Assembly: GCA_028281525.1 (NCBI GenBank)
Contig: JANQJR010000039.1
Coordinates: 1 to 64,000, forward strand
DNA: 64,000 nt
Direction of reading: 5' to 3'
From: Magnetovibrio sp.
Lineage (GTDB): Bacteria > Pseudomonadota > Alphaproteobacteria > Rhodospirillales > Magnetovibrionaceae
Shown here: positions 43,901 to 53,050 of the stretch, in pieces
Numbering within the stretch: position 1 is the first letter of the stretch
Layout: each line of letters opens with the position of its first letter
The notes under the pieces: generated by a model
What the model was told of the DNA's origin: nothing
The model's database searches: none
What the model saw: only the letters and a program-made list of their open reading frames with translations
Made by a program: the position numbers and the translations under genes

Positions 43901-46900
43901 AAGAATACAATGGCCAAACTGTTCTGGTGCCCAAAGTCTTTCTCGCGTCCGCCACCCGCGCAACGCTGGACGACAGCGGCGCGATCTTGGCCGGCGACAG
44001 CGCTACCATCAATGCCGCCAGCATCGAAAACGACCGTGGCGTGATTCGCGCGGACAACGACATCCAACTCACCGCCAGCAACGACATCACGTCGCGCAGC
44101 GGCAAAATCAAAGCGGGCGGCGACATCGCGTTGACCGCCACCAACGGCTCCGTCGCCATCGAAACCCAAGTCGATACCTATAACTTGGCTGCGGACGGAG
44201 TGCGCAGCACGCACAGCATCCGCCACGCGACTTCTACCGTCAGCGCGGGCGGTAATTTCACCGTGTCAGCGGCGAACGGCGACATCGCGTTGCGCGGTGC
44301 GGACGTCCAGGTGGGGGGCAACGCCACTTTGAACGCGGGCGGCGACGTCACCGTCGGTAGCCAGGAAATCGAACAGGGTATATCGAATCGGCACGGTGTT
44401 TACCAATCCACCACCCACATCAATTCGACCTTGAACGCGGGCGGTACGCTCGACATCACCGCGGGCGGCGACGCCAAGGTGCAAGGTGCGACCGTCACCG
44501 CCGGGGGCGACGTGACGCTGGCCGCCACCGGCGACGTCACCATCGAAGCCACGGCGGACACCATCGACGCTGAAGCCGAAACCGGCGAAGTGTTCAAACG
44601 CACCGACAACACCGCCGCGACTTTGACCTCGGGCGGCGCACTGTCGGTTACGTCCGGCGGTGCGGCGAAGCTCAAGGGCGCGCGCCTTACTGCTACGAAC
44701 GATCTTACCCTCCAGGCCACCGGCGACGTGGTGATCGAGTCCAGCGCCGATCAATATGAATTGAACGTCAAGACCTATAAGAAAAAGACCACCACCCAAA
44801 ACCGCTCCGGCCTGACGGCGGGGGGCGACGTCACGGTGGGCTCGCTGATCGGCAACCTGTCGGTGATCTCGTCTGAGCTCGAAAGCGGCGGCGACATTAC
44901 CCTCAACACCCCGGGCGGTTCGGTCTATCTGGGCGTGCGCAAGGACTACTTCGAAGAACGCGAGATCCAGACCAAGTCCAGCGGCCTGATGATGACTGTG
45001 ATCAACCGCGGGCGCATCGACGAAACCGTGGTGCCGACCTTGATGACGGCGGATGGCAATCTCGCCATCGTCGCCGCGAACGGCCTGGTGGTGGACTACA
45101 AGGATACGGGCTCGCTCAGCGGCTCCATCGATCAGCTCAGCCAATCCCCCGGCCTTGCGTGGATGAAGGATGTCCAGGCGCGCGCGGACGTGGACTGGAA
45201 CGCGGTGGAGGAATATCACCACAGTTGGGACCACCGCTCCCAGGGCATCTCGCCGGTGGGCGCGGCTCTGATCTCGCTCGCCGTGGGCGTTGCCAGCGGC
45301 GGCGCGACCGCCGGGATCGACGGCTGGGGCGCGAAGCTGTTTGGCATGAACCAGTTCACCAACCCCACGCTGATGGCCGCCACCAACGCGGGTTTCAGCT
45401 CGCTGGTGAGCCAGGCGGCCGCCGCGGTGGTGGGCAACGGGGGGGACTTGGGCGCGGCGCTCAAAGACCTGGGTTCCATGGATGCCATCAAAGCGCTCGC
45501 AACCTCCATGGTCACGGCGGGGCTGATCGAAGGACTTGAGATCACCGATGCGCTGACCACCCCCGGAGCCGAATTGGACAAGCTGACGGACACCGTGCGC
45601 CAGATGGCCGAGTTCACCGATAAGCTACAGGTCGCCATCGCCGAGGGTGCCATCTCCGCCACCGTCGATTCCGTCATCAATGGCGCACCGCTGACCGACA
45701 ATCTTAAGAACGCGCTGGCCAGCGCGGCGGTGACGGTGGTGTCGCAGACCGCGTTCAAAACAGTCGGTGATTTAGGCGTAGAATACGGCCTGGAAGAAGG
45801 CAGCCTGCAGAAAATTGCCATGCATGCGCTCACCGGCTGCGCTGTCGGAGAAGCGGGCAGCGGCGGCTGCGCCGCCGGTGCAATGGCGGCGGGCCTGCAG
45901 GAAATGCTGGGCGATGGCTTCCAGGAGATCACCAGCGATCCGGAAAAGCAGGTCAAGCTCGCGGGACTTATCGGCGCGCTGGCGGTGGCGGTCACCGGTG
46001 GTGATGTCAATGCCGTCAACGCGGCGGCGAACATCGCGGAGACGGCGAGCGCATATAACCGGCAGCTTCATACCGAAGAAATCCAGGCCATCCGCAAGAA
46101 GGCCGAAGAATTTGATGGCGTTGATGGCCTGAGTGCTGCTGAGTGGGAAACACGGCTGGGCCAGGCAGCTTTGCGGCGCGTCGACCTGCAAAGCGCGGCA
46201 AAATTCGATGAAGACGCCATCGCGGATGGCGCGATCGGTGAGATCATCAATGAGTATGGCACACAGTTTGCGGACAGTCTGGCCGCGTCGTTCAAATTTC
46301 TCGAACGCGATGAGTATTACACATCATCGGCGACGTTCTCCCCCGGTCTGATCGATCCCGCCACGAAAGGGTTCTACGACAACGTCTATGCCGACTGGGC
46401 CACGCAAACCTATGGCCCGGATGTCACGGGCAAGGTTGCTCCGTCGCAGTTGGCTTTGCTGAACGCCGTCGCGCCAAGATTTGGCAGCGCCTGCGGTTCC
46501 CACGTGGGATGTGAGTTCCTATCGCCGGAGTTCGCCGACGTGATCGACCCCACCCAGGCACGGGCGATGAACGCGGTGATCCTGCACGGTATGCGTCGGC
46601 AGGTCGGCGAAGTGTATGAAACCTTGAAAGCCGCCAACGGCACTTCGCCTCAGGCCACGCAAGCGTTCAATGACAGTAGGCGTGCGTACATAGACTTGAC
46701 GGCGGCAGAGGGTGTGCAGACCTTGCTCGGGTCGCGTGGGGCCATCGGCGCGGCGGCCAAGGATACGCTCAGCGCCACCGCCAACGCCGTGGAGATCGTT
46801 ACGCTTGCTGTGCTCGGGGACGAACCTTCCCAGGCTGCGATTGGAGATACGGTCACGGCCTTGGTCGATGTGCTTTCCAGCCCACAAGACATCCCGCCCG

Positions 46901-47475
46901 CCATCCGGGATTCGATTGTCGCGCAGTTGAACGAAGCCCAGACGCTTTATGAAGCCGGGGACCTGCAAGGCGCCGGCAACGTTGCCGGGAAGTTGCAGTT
47001 GACGCTCTTTGGTTCAATTGCAGGAACCACAGTCATCGCTGGGATGACGGACAATGGCGCAGAGCTTTTACGAAAGATTGGTGGGACAAAGGATGCGCTG
47101 AAAACGCCCGCTCAAGTTTGGGAAATCTCACCCATGCAACGCGGGAACATCATCGAAGACAGTTTGGCGAAATCAGACTACAAGGACTGGTACCATGTTG
47201 GGGAAGAGAGGAATCGTAAATTCCCTCTGGTGGACTTCCAGAATGGCAAGACTCTGGTCAGCCTCAAGAGCGTGGACACGACCGGTTCGACGTGGTTTAC
47301 GAGAATGAGCGATCATATCGTAGATCTTGGTACGCGCGGGGCAATGGTCGACGGCCAGCCTGCGGATATGGTTCTGGATTTACGGGTGCAGCCGGGTGGG
47401 CTTGAGGCGGCAAAGGATCTGCGCATTATTGCCGAGAAGCGTGGGGTTCATTTGATTATCAAGGAATTCAAATAA
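40987..47475 (+). CDS. CdiA-like filamentous haemagglutinin with C-terminal PD-(D/E)XK-like toxin
   Basis: 2162 residues from TTG 40987 with ggagagag upstream. Signal peptide to about residue 25; TPS secretion domain about 35-170 with [24 protein letters not shown], the expected NPNG motif. The long central part consists of beta-helix haemagglutinin repeats (AGGDVTL..TGDV type). A DUF637-like region follows at about 1500-1680 ([37 protein letters not shown]). The last 110 residues form a toxin-like domain: Glu in [10 protein letters not shown], Asp in [10 protein letters not shown], and a SLKSVD strand, i.e. the E...D...(x)LK order of PD-(D/E)XK nucleases seen in CdiA tRNases. No VENN pretoxin motif was found. 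It should be surface-displayed and deliver the nuclease to neighbouring cells. Confidence 0.9.
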   Translation: [2162 protein letters not shown]

Positions 47476-48233
47476 TGCCGCTTTACGATTTCGAGGCAAT
47501 ATTTCAACTTAGTTCAATTGACAAGAATCAAGTGTGGAGCCTGATCGCCACGGTCCTTGAACAGCAGGGTCTTATCGACCCCCTGTATGACCAAATGAAC
47601 CGGAAGATGACGTTTGATCAGGTCGCAAGCTCAATCCGCCGGTATCCGAAGCCCCATTTTGGAATTTATTCGGAACGGTTTACGTTCGATTTCGGCCCAA
47701 TCGCCAATCCGCAACACACCTTATTGTGGATTGATCAGAAGTCGCCATGTGACGTCAATTGGACGCATTGGGCTGAACATTTATCGACTGTCGATGGCTT
47801 TTTGCAAGCTTTCTATCTAGATAAGGAATATAGCCGCTGGCAAACCACCGACAATATTCAATCCTATGAACTTGCTGGGCGTGTACACACGCACCTGCCC
47901 AAGGTGAGCAACAATTTGCCGCCACCGGTCGAAAAAACCATTATCGACGTTACCGATAACCCCGGACGGAGGACCATACGTCTCGGTTTCGTTGAGGTGG
48001 TCGCCGCCGAAATGTGGTTGGGGCCCGGGTTCTGGGAATTGACCGGCGCCGACCGGGATGAGGTCGAACAATGCGATTATTTGCAAACCGAAGCTTTGGC
48101 GCATGATGTCCTTCACCTCACCGCCTGGCCGCGCCCATTTGCTTCCGACCAAGGTGAGGAAGGCGAGGTTCAACATAAGATGAGACGCTTGCTATACCCC
48201 AACAGCGTTGATCGCCCGATTGATGAACTGTGA
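47475..48233 (+). CDS. candidate immunity protein for the CdiA-like toxin
   Basis: 252 residues. The ATG shares a base with the toxin stop (TAATG at 47473-47477), the usual arrangement for cdiI. No signal peptide or membrane segment, so cytoplasmic as needed to neutralise an incoming nuclease. The C-terminal part EVVAAEMWLGPGFWELTGADRDEV and an acidic composition recall polymorphic-toxin immunity families (Imm52-like), but I cannot confirm the family. It is larger than most CdiI proteins. The base composition of toxin end and this gene is more AT-rich than the preceding repeats, as expected for an exchangeable module. Confidence 0.75.
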   Translation: MPLYDFEAIFQLSSIDKNQVWSLIATVLEQQGLIDPLYDQMNRKMTFDQVASSIRRYPKPHFGIYSERFTFDFGPIANPQHTLLWIDQKSPCDVNWTHWAEHLSTVDGFLQAFYLDKEYSRWQTTDNIQSYELAGRVHTHLPKVSNNLPPPVEKTIIDVTDNPGRRTIRLGFVEVVAAEMWLGPGFWELTGADRDEVEQCDYLQTEALAHDVLHLTAWPRPFASDQGEEGEVQHKMRRLLYPNSVDRPIDEL

Positions 48234-48428
48234 GAACATGACAGGGACCGTTTTTTAAAGACCTGCGCATTACGGTGGACCACGGTGACAGTGCACGAAA
48301 ATCATGTTCTCCGCCCTGCAAAAAGAGTATGGGCTCCTCCTTTTTTTCAAATGCCGCCTCACAGTCGTGGCGCGGTGTTATGATTCCACACGCGGCTGGC
48401 TCGTGCATGAACGAACGCACCAGAGGGT

Positions 48429-50330
48429 TCATGCATGGTGGCGGATGAGCTCACGGAGCTGCTGAGCAACCTTTCCAACCACGCTTGGCCAATCGCCTGC
48501 CTCAGGTTGCCTGAACAGTCTTGCGCCTGGATACCACGGTGTGTCTTCGCGATCCAACATCCAGCGATAATCCGGTATATGGGGCAACAGAATCCATACG
48601 GGTTTGCCGATCGCTCCGGCGACATGGGCGACGCTGGTATCGACGCTGATCACCAAGTCCAGGCATTCGATCAATGCCGCGGTATCGGCGAAGTCGTGCA
48701 AATCATCTTGGTGTTGTTTGATTTCCGTATGCCGTTCGAGCAGCGCCAAGTCATGTGCGCGATATTCCTTCTGTAAGGAATGCCATTCGACCGGCAGGTC
48801 GAAGAGCGACAGCAATTCTTCCAAACGGATGCTGCGGTTTGCGTCATTGACGTGCGCTTCGGACCCGAACCACACCAGTCCGATCCGCATTCTGTCCGTG
48901 TCGCCCAGCTTCGCCCGCCACGCCTGAACCCTGGTTTCATCGCACGACAAGTAGGGCGTCTGAGACGGTACGGTTTCCACAGTCGTTTGAAACGCGTAGG
49001 GCAAACTCATCACCGGGCAGTATGCATCGAATTGCGGCAAGGCATCGCCCTTGGCGACCAACGTCATCGGGCAGTTTAGCGTAGAGATAAAGGGGAGCAA
49101 CATGTGGGGTGCTTCGAAAACGATTTTCGCGCCCAATGTCTCGATTTGGGGCAAGTATCTGCAGAATTGGATGACGTCGCCGTATCCTTGCTCCGTATGC
49201 ACGAGCAGGGTCTTGCCCGCGATGTCTTTCTCGCCTCGCCAGGAAGGCTGGAGGAAATCGTAGTAATTGTCTTTCGTGTCCTCTTTTCTTAGGCGCCACT
49301 CAAACAACTTCCATCCATCAACGTAGCGGCCCCTAAGGAGCAACAGCCGGGATATGTTCCAATGCGCCTCTGTATAGTCGGGATCAATGGACACCGCCTT
49401 TTGGTAACTTGCCATCGCTTCGTCCAAGCGCATGAGATCCCGCAAGGTGTTGCCCATGTTGCTGTACGCTGCGGCATAATCGGGCTGGATAGACACCGCC
49501 TTCTCCGAATACGCGAGCGCTTCGTCGAACCGCCCGAGATCCTTCAGGGCAAGCGCCATGTTGCTATGGGCCATAGCATCGTCGGGTTTGATGGATATTG
49601 CCTTCTGGTAACTCGCCAGCGCCTCTTCCGGTCGCTTGAGCGCCCTGAGGATATTGCCCATGTTATTGTAGGCATCGGTATATCCGGGATTGATGGACAC
49701 CGCCCTCTCGGCACTCGCCAGGGCTTCGTCGATTCGGCCAAGGTCCATCAACGCCTTGCTCATGTTGCTATACGCCTCGGCGTATTCGGCTGCGATGGAC
49801 ACGGCCTTTTCAAAGTTGGCCAGCGCCTTGTCCGGCCGCTTAAGGTCCATCAGGACGCCGCCAAGATTGTTGTAAGCCACGGCATAATTCGGCTTGAAGG
49901 CCAGCGCTTGCTCGTAACTCGATTGCGCCTCTTCAAGCTGCTTGAGTTCTCGAAAGGCATTGCCCAGGTTGTTATGCGCCTCGGGATTTGCGGGGTTGAG
50001 CGCAATGGACCGACGCACGAGCTCTATTCCCTTGTCATGCTGCCCAAGCTGTAATCGGGCCGTTCCGGCGACAAACAGTAGTTTTGGATTGTGCATTTGT
50101 TGAGGCAAAACCAAGTCGTATCGATCACACGCTTCTCTTACGCTCCCGGATTGATGAAGCTGCAGCGCTTGATTGAGCAGGTTCTGTTGCTCGTCGGTAA
50201 GGGGCGCCGTCAGGCGGTGTTCAGGTTTATCCGCCGGTTGAGCGGCCGCTTCCTTCGGTTGATGCCCTTTTGCGCTCGACATTTCGTCTATGGCCTTGTG
50301 TGGACGATGGTTGCTACGAGTCACAACCAT
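48429..50330 (-). CDS. TPR protein with C-terminal glycosyltransferase-like domain
   Basis: 633 residues. About nine consecutive TPR units (roughly residues 50-340) follow the canonical PDYAxAYxNxGxxLxxLxxxxEAxxSYEKA pattern with strongly similar copies. From about 370 the sequence LLVHTEQGYGDVIQFCRYLP and, later, LVISVDTSVAHVAGAIGKPVWILLP match the glycosyltransferase family 9 (heptosyltransferase) fold with its HxxGxGD-like and DTSxxHxA motifs. Proteins of this layout modify proteins or surface polysaccharides. It is a single gene, and its start at ATG 50330 lacks a strong ribosome site (ATG 50282 is an alternative). Confidence 0.9.
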   Translation of the reverse strand: MVVTRSNHRPHKAIDEMSSAKGHQPKEAAAQPADKPEHRLTAPLTDEQQNLLNQALQLHQSGSVREACDRYDLVLPQQMHNPKLLFVAGTARLQLGQHDKGIELVRRSIALNPANPEAHNNLGNAFRELKQLEEAQSSYEQALAFKPNYAVAYNNLGGVLMDLKRPDKALANFEKAVSIAAEYAEAYSNMSKALMDLGRIDEALASAERAVSINPGYTDAYNNMGNILRALKRPEEALASYQKAISIKPDDAMAHSNMALALKDLGRFDEALAYSEKAVSIQPDYAAAYSNMGNTLRDLMRLDEAMASYQKAVSIDPDYTEAHWNISRLLLLRGRYVDGWKLFEWRLRKEDTKDNYYDFLQPSWRGEKDIAGKTLLVHTEQGYGDVIQFCRYLPQIETLGAKIVFEAPHMLLPFISTLNCPMTLVAKGDALPQFDAYCPVMSLPYAFQTTVETVPSQTPYLSCDETRVQAWRAKLGDTDRMRIGLVWFGSEAHVNDANRSIRLEELLSLFDLPVEWHSLQKEYRAHDLALLERHTEIKQHQDDLHDFADTAALIECLDLVISVDTSVAHVAGAIGKPVWILLPHIPDYRWMLDREDTPWYPGARLFRQPEAGDWPSVVGKVAQQLRELIRHHA

Positions 50331-50844
50331 TCGTTATGTGTAATGAATACGATAGTCATGGGTTGTGTATACTCATTAAACCATAAGAGGTTCGGCATCA
50401 ACCGGCACTTCCTATGTTTGTGAGGGCCTCTCTTGAAACAATGGAAGTTGGCATTGATATTGAGCGGGAGAATCTAGGCCGTGTCGTTTCTAAGGGGTTT
50501 TGAGGTCAGCCAGAGGTTGGTCGTGGTCGGTACGCGGCACGTCCAGAGTGCCACGTGTCTCAAGTAGGAAGGTGCGTGCAGGTCACAACAGCCTTGAAGG
50601 CGAGGCAAATCTACGCAGCTCGGGTTGGGAGGCGATATGGGAGCAATATGCTTCTCTGTGTTGACACGGCTGCTGGTGGTCTGCACTTGAATTCACATCG
50701 ATTGTATTGGGTTCATTTCTTGCCACGCGCTCGCGAGGACACGTACGGCTGAACGCAAGAAAAAAACAAGGAGTCTGATGGCACAATGCAACGCCTTCTA
50801 GAACGTCATTCCGTGAGCACTCCCAAACCGACGACATGGCCACG
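50331..50844. other. gene-poor gap
   Basis: No intact gene recognised. At 50566-50581 the 16 bases aggaaggtgcgtgcag are identical to part of the dispersed repeat at 38733-38748. Short open frames on both strands overlap each other and show no protein-like features. Confidence 0.4.
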
Positions 50845-51033
50845 TCACTGTTGCGATAGGGATGCAGCAAGTGCAAACAAACTAAATTGGCGGTTAAATT
50901 GAGGAGTGCCGCTGAGAAACGAGTCGGCGATCATCATCAGAAAGGTCAGGAGATTGATCGCCAGGACCCATTTTAGAACACGGCGCTGCCGCGCTGAAAT
51001 ATTCAAGTCCAGCTGGCAACAACCGTCGTCCAT
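50845..51033 (-). pseudogene. truncated cation diffusion facilitator gene (N-terminal piece)
   Basis: 62 codons starting MDDGCCQLD, then ARQRRVLKWVLAINLLTFLMMIADSFL. This is the first cytoplasmic segment and first helix of CDF-type cation efflux proteins (xCCx...RRVLxxVLAINxxMFxxExxAGxxxxS). After about residue 43 the similarity ends and the frame runs into a stop, so five helices and the cytoplasmic domain are lost. It lies at the end of the zinc cluster, where a zinc or cadmium exporter would make sense. Confidence 0.7.
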
Positions 51034-51126
51034 GCATGTGGTTATTGTTCATAGGCCGACTTGTGTCCAACGTCTGTCAATGCGCCTTCGGTCCGGCAAA
51101 ATCCATGAACGAAGTGGTGGCGCCGC

Positions 51127-51837
51127 TTATGAGTCTCCCGACCACGGCATGGGAGATGCGGCCGATTGCCGATTGAGGCAGAGAAAGAGGCGTATTTGAC
51201 CGGTGTTCGCGATGGGCGGTGAGCGGTGCACGATGCCGGAACCCGAACCGGCGCAGCTCCCTTTGAACATTCCGACTTCGTGAGAACGAAACCGCTCGAC
51301 CGGACCCTGGAATTGCTTCTGAGTTCGTAACGCCTCTTCGGCATATTGTGGCTTAACCCATTCGGTCGCCGGCCCCAGGTATGTCGTGAGCAGCCGCATT
51401 TCAACGCAATCCAAGTGAAACTTCCAGCACGCGTCATGATCGAGGCATTCCAGGCGAACATCGACAAGGTCGGTCTGCGCGATGTCGGCGAACACGGAAA
51501 CGAGTCCATCGATGTCATCGATGAAATTCGATCGCATCTCATCTTTTGGCATGCCGCACGCATCGAGCAATTCTTCCATCGTGGACCGAAGTTCCTTCGG
51601 TTGAAGCAGAACCCGCAAATGCGGCAAACACGACACGTCAAGCTGTTCCAGCCACGCCCGCAAAGTTCCATCTAGCGCGCGCTGCCAAGTCACAAGCTGA
51701 ACGTCAGGGGATCGGATGGTGCTCAACCCTTGCCGTGTCTGAGCCTGTACAATTTCCGCCTCGTCGTTAGCGGCATCGGTGTCAGGTTTTGGGATGGACC
51801 GGTCTTCAGGCTGCGTAAGCAAATCGATTTCCGTCAA
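51127..51837 (-). CDS. DUF1826 family protein of the zinc-starvation cluster
   Basis: 236 residues, cytoplasmic. The family signature is clear in the C-terminal half: [31 protein letters not shown] and GIVHRSPPI followed by [14 protein letters not shown]1826 genes are known mainly from Zur-regulated neighbourhoods together with znu genes and paralogues of zinc enzymes; no biochemical role is established as far as I know. The ATG overlaps the stop of the hisI gene (ATGA at 51834-51837). Several Cys/His residues (HLDC, HRS, CL) could bind metal. Confidence 0.85.
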   Translation of the reverse strand: MTEIDLLTQPEDRSIPKPDTDAANDEAEIVQAQTRQGLSTIRSPDVQLVTWQRALDGTLRAWLEQLDVSCLPHLRVLLQPKELRSTMEELLDACGMPKDEMRSNFIDDIDGLVSVFADIAQTDLVDVRLECLDHDACWKFHLDCVEMRLLTTYLGPATEWVKPQYAEEALRTQKQFQGPVERFRSHEVGMFKGSCAGSGSGIVHRSPPIANTGQIRLFLCLNRQSAASPMPWSGDS

Positions 51838-52337
51838 AGCTGTGTTGGATTTGGTGCATCGCCATAGACTTCATGGGGATCGAAGGTTCGGCTTGTTTCC
51901 GTAAATGTAAGTTGGGCGGGGTTCTCCGACGGCGCTCCAAACTCCACAGCGCGATAGAAACAGGAACGGTAACCGACGTGGCAACTGGCGCCCGAGCCGC
52001 CGACACGCACCCGCAGCCAGACGGCGTCCTGATCGTCGTCAACACGCAATTCGGCGACCTTTTGAACAAGCCCGCTTGTATCGCCTTTGCGCCATAGGCA
52101 TTGGCGGCTGCGGCTCCAGTAATGGGCTTCGCCAGTTGCAATCGTGCGTTGGAGCGCTTCCGCGTTCATGTAACCCAGCATCAACACGTCTCCGGTGTCG
52201 GCATCCGTGGTGACGCACGGCAATAGGCCGTCGGCGTCGAATTTCGGGGCCAACACGTTGCCTTCCTCGACCTGTTCGACGGAGACGCGCGGGGCAAACA
52301 GTTTGGAGGCGGGCGTTGTGGAAGGGGTGCTGCTCAT
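51834..52337 (-). CDS. hisI: phosphoribosyl-AMP cyclohydrolase paralogue lacking one zinc cysteine
   Basis: 167 residues. HisI hydrolyses phosphoribosyl-AMP in histidine synthesis and normally holds zinc with three cysteines and magnesium with three aspartates in a DCDxD motif. Here the motif reads VDDDQDAVW: the aspartates remain but the first zinc cysteine is Asp. The other two are present in [39 protein letters not shown] is the normal substrate region. Its place in a Zur-type operon suggests a stand-in enzyme for zinc shortage. ATGA overlap with folE upstream and with the DUF1826 gene downstream. Confidence 0.9.
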   Translation of the reverse strand: MSSTPSTTPASKLFAPRVSVEQVEEGNVLAPKFDADGLLPCVTTDADTGDVLMLGYMNAEALQRTIATGEAHYWSRSRQCLWRKGDTSGLVQKVAELRVDDDQDAVWLRVRVGGSGASCHVGYRSCFYRAVEFGAPSENPAQLTFTETSRTFDPHEVYGDAPNPTQL

Positions 52338-52975
52338 CTTGACCTCCCGTTGTTTTCCACCATCGACAGAAACTCCCGGCGGGTAGATGAGTCGTCACGA
52401 AAGCAGCCAAGCATACGACTGGTCACCATGCTGACCCCCGGCTTTCGAACGCCGCGCGTCGTCATGCATTGGTGCGCGGCCTCAACGATGACACCGACGC
52501 CACGCGGCTTTAGAACTTCTTGGATGGTGTCGGCAATCTGCGCCGTCAGCGCTTCCTGGATTTGCATCCGTTTGGCAAAAACCTCGACAAGGCGCGCCAG
52601 CTTTGAGATGCCGACAACCCGTTCCGACGGCAAATACCCGATATGAACTTTGCCCAGAATGGGAATGATGTGGTGTTCGCAATGTGTTTCCAGACGGATG
52701 TCACGCAAAACAACCATTTCGTCGTAATCGTCTGTTTCTTCGAACGTTGTTGCCAGTAGCGCAACCGGATCTTCGTGGTATCCGGCAAAGAAATCCTCGT
52801 AAGCGCGAACGACCCGTGCCGGAGTTCCTGTTAGGCCCTCACGGTCTGGATCATCTCCGGCCCATTCGATGAGCGTGCGCACAGCCGCCTCAGCTTCTGA
52901 ACGGCTGCGTGCGGAACGACCAAGTCGGTCCGGACGTTTTTCTTCTTCTGGTCGATTAAAACCTAAAGGCTCCAT
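52334..52975 (-). CDS. folE: GTP cyclohydrolase I, type IA
   Basis: 213 residues. The enzyme converts GTP to dihydroneopterin triphosphate, the first step of folate and related pterin synthesis. All zinc ligands of the canonical type are visible: Cys and His in THCEHH and the Cys in HQCMTTRG (CMMMRG is the more usual form). [23 protein letters not shown] is the typical core. In other bacteria zinc-starvation clusters carry the metal-flexible type IB enzyme instead, so a canonical zinc enzyme here is unexpected. It is 75 bases downstream of znuA. Confidence 0.93.
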   Translation of the reverse strand: MEPLGFNRPEEEKRPDRLGRSARSRSEAEAAVRTLIEWAGDDPDREGLTGTPARVVRAYEDFFAGYHEDPVALLATTFEETDDYDEMVVLRDIRLETHCEHHIIPILGKVHIGYLPSERVVGISKLARLVEVFAKRMQIQEALTAQIADTIQEVLKPRGVGVIVEAAHQCMTTRGVRKPGVSMVTSRMLGCFRDDSSTRREFLSMVENNGRSR

Positions 52976-53050
52976 GTTGATCCCAATCGAAATTTGTATG
53001 TGGCGGAGGGGGAGCGCATTCCCCCCCCCAACAGATTGCGCGGTCGGGGG

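Noticed and set aside
42100..45100. Tandem repeats in the haemagglutinin as a possible CRISPR-like array
   Set aside because: They are codon-level repeats of beta-helix units (AGGDVTL type) within a long open frame, with variable length and no spacers.
50474..50686. Possible transposase fragment near 50470-50560
   Set aside because: The translated pieces show no transposase motif and no inverted repeats or target duplications were found.
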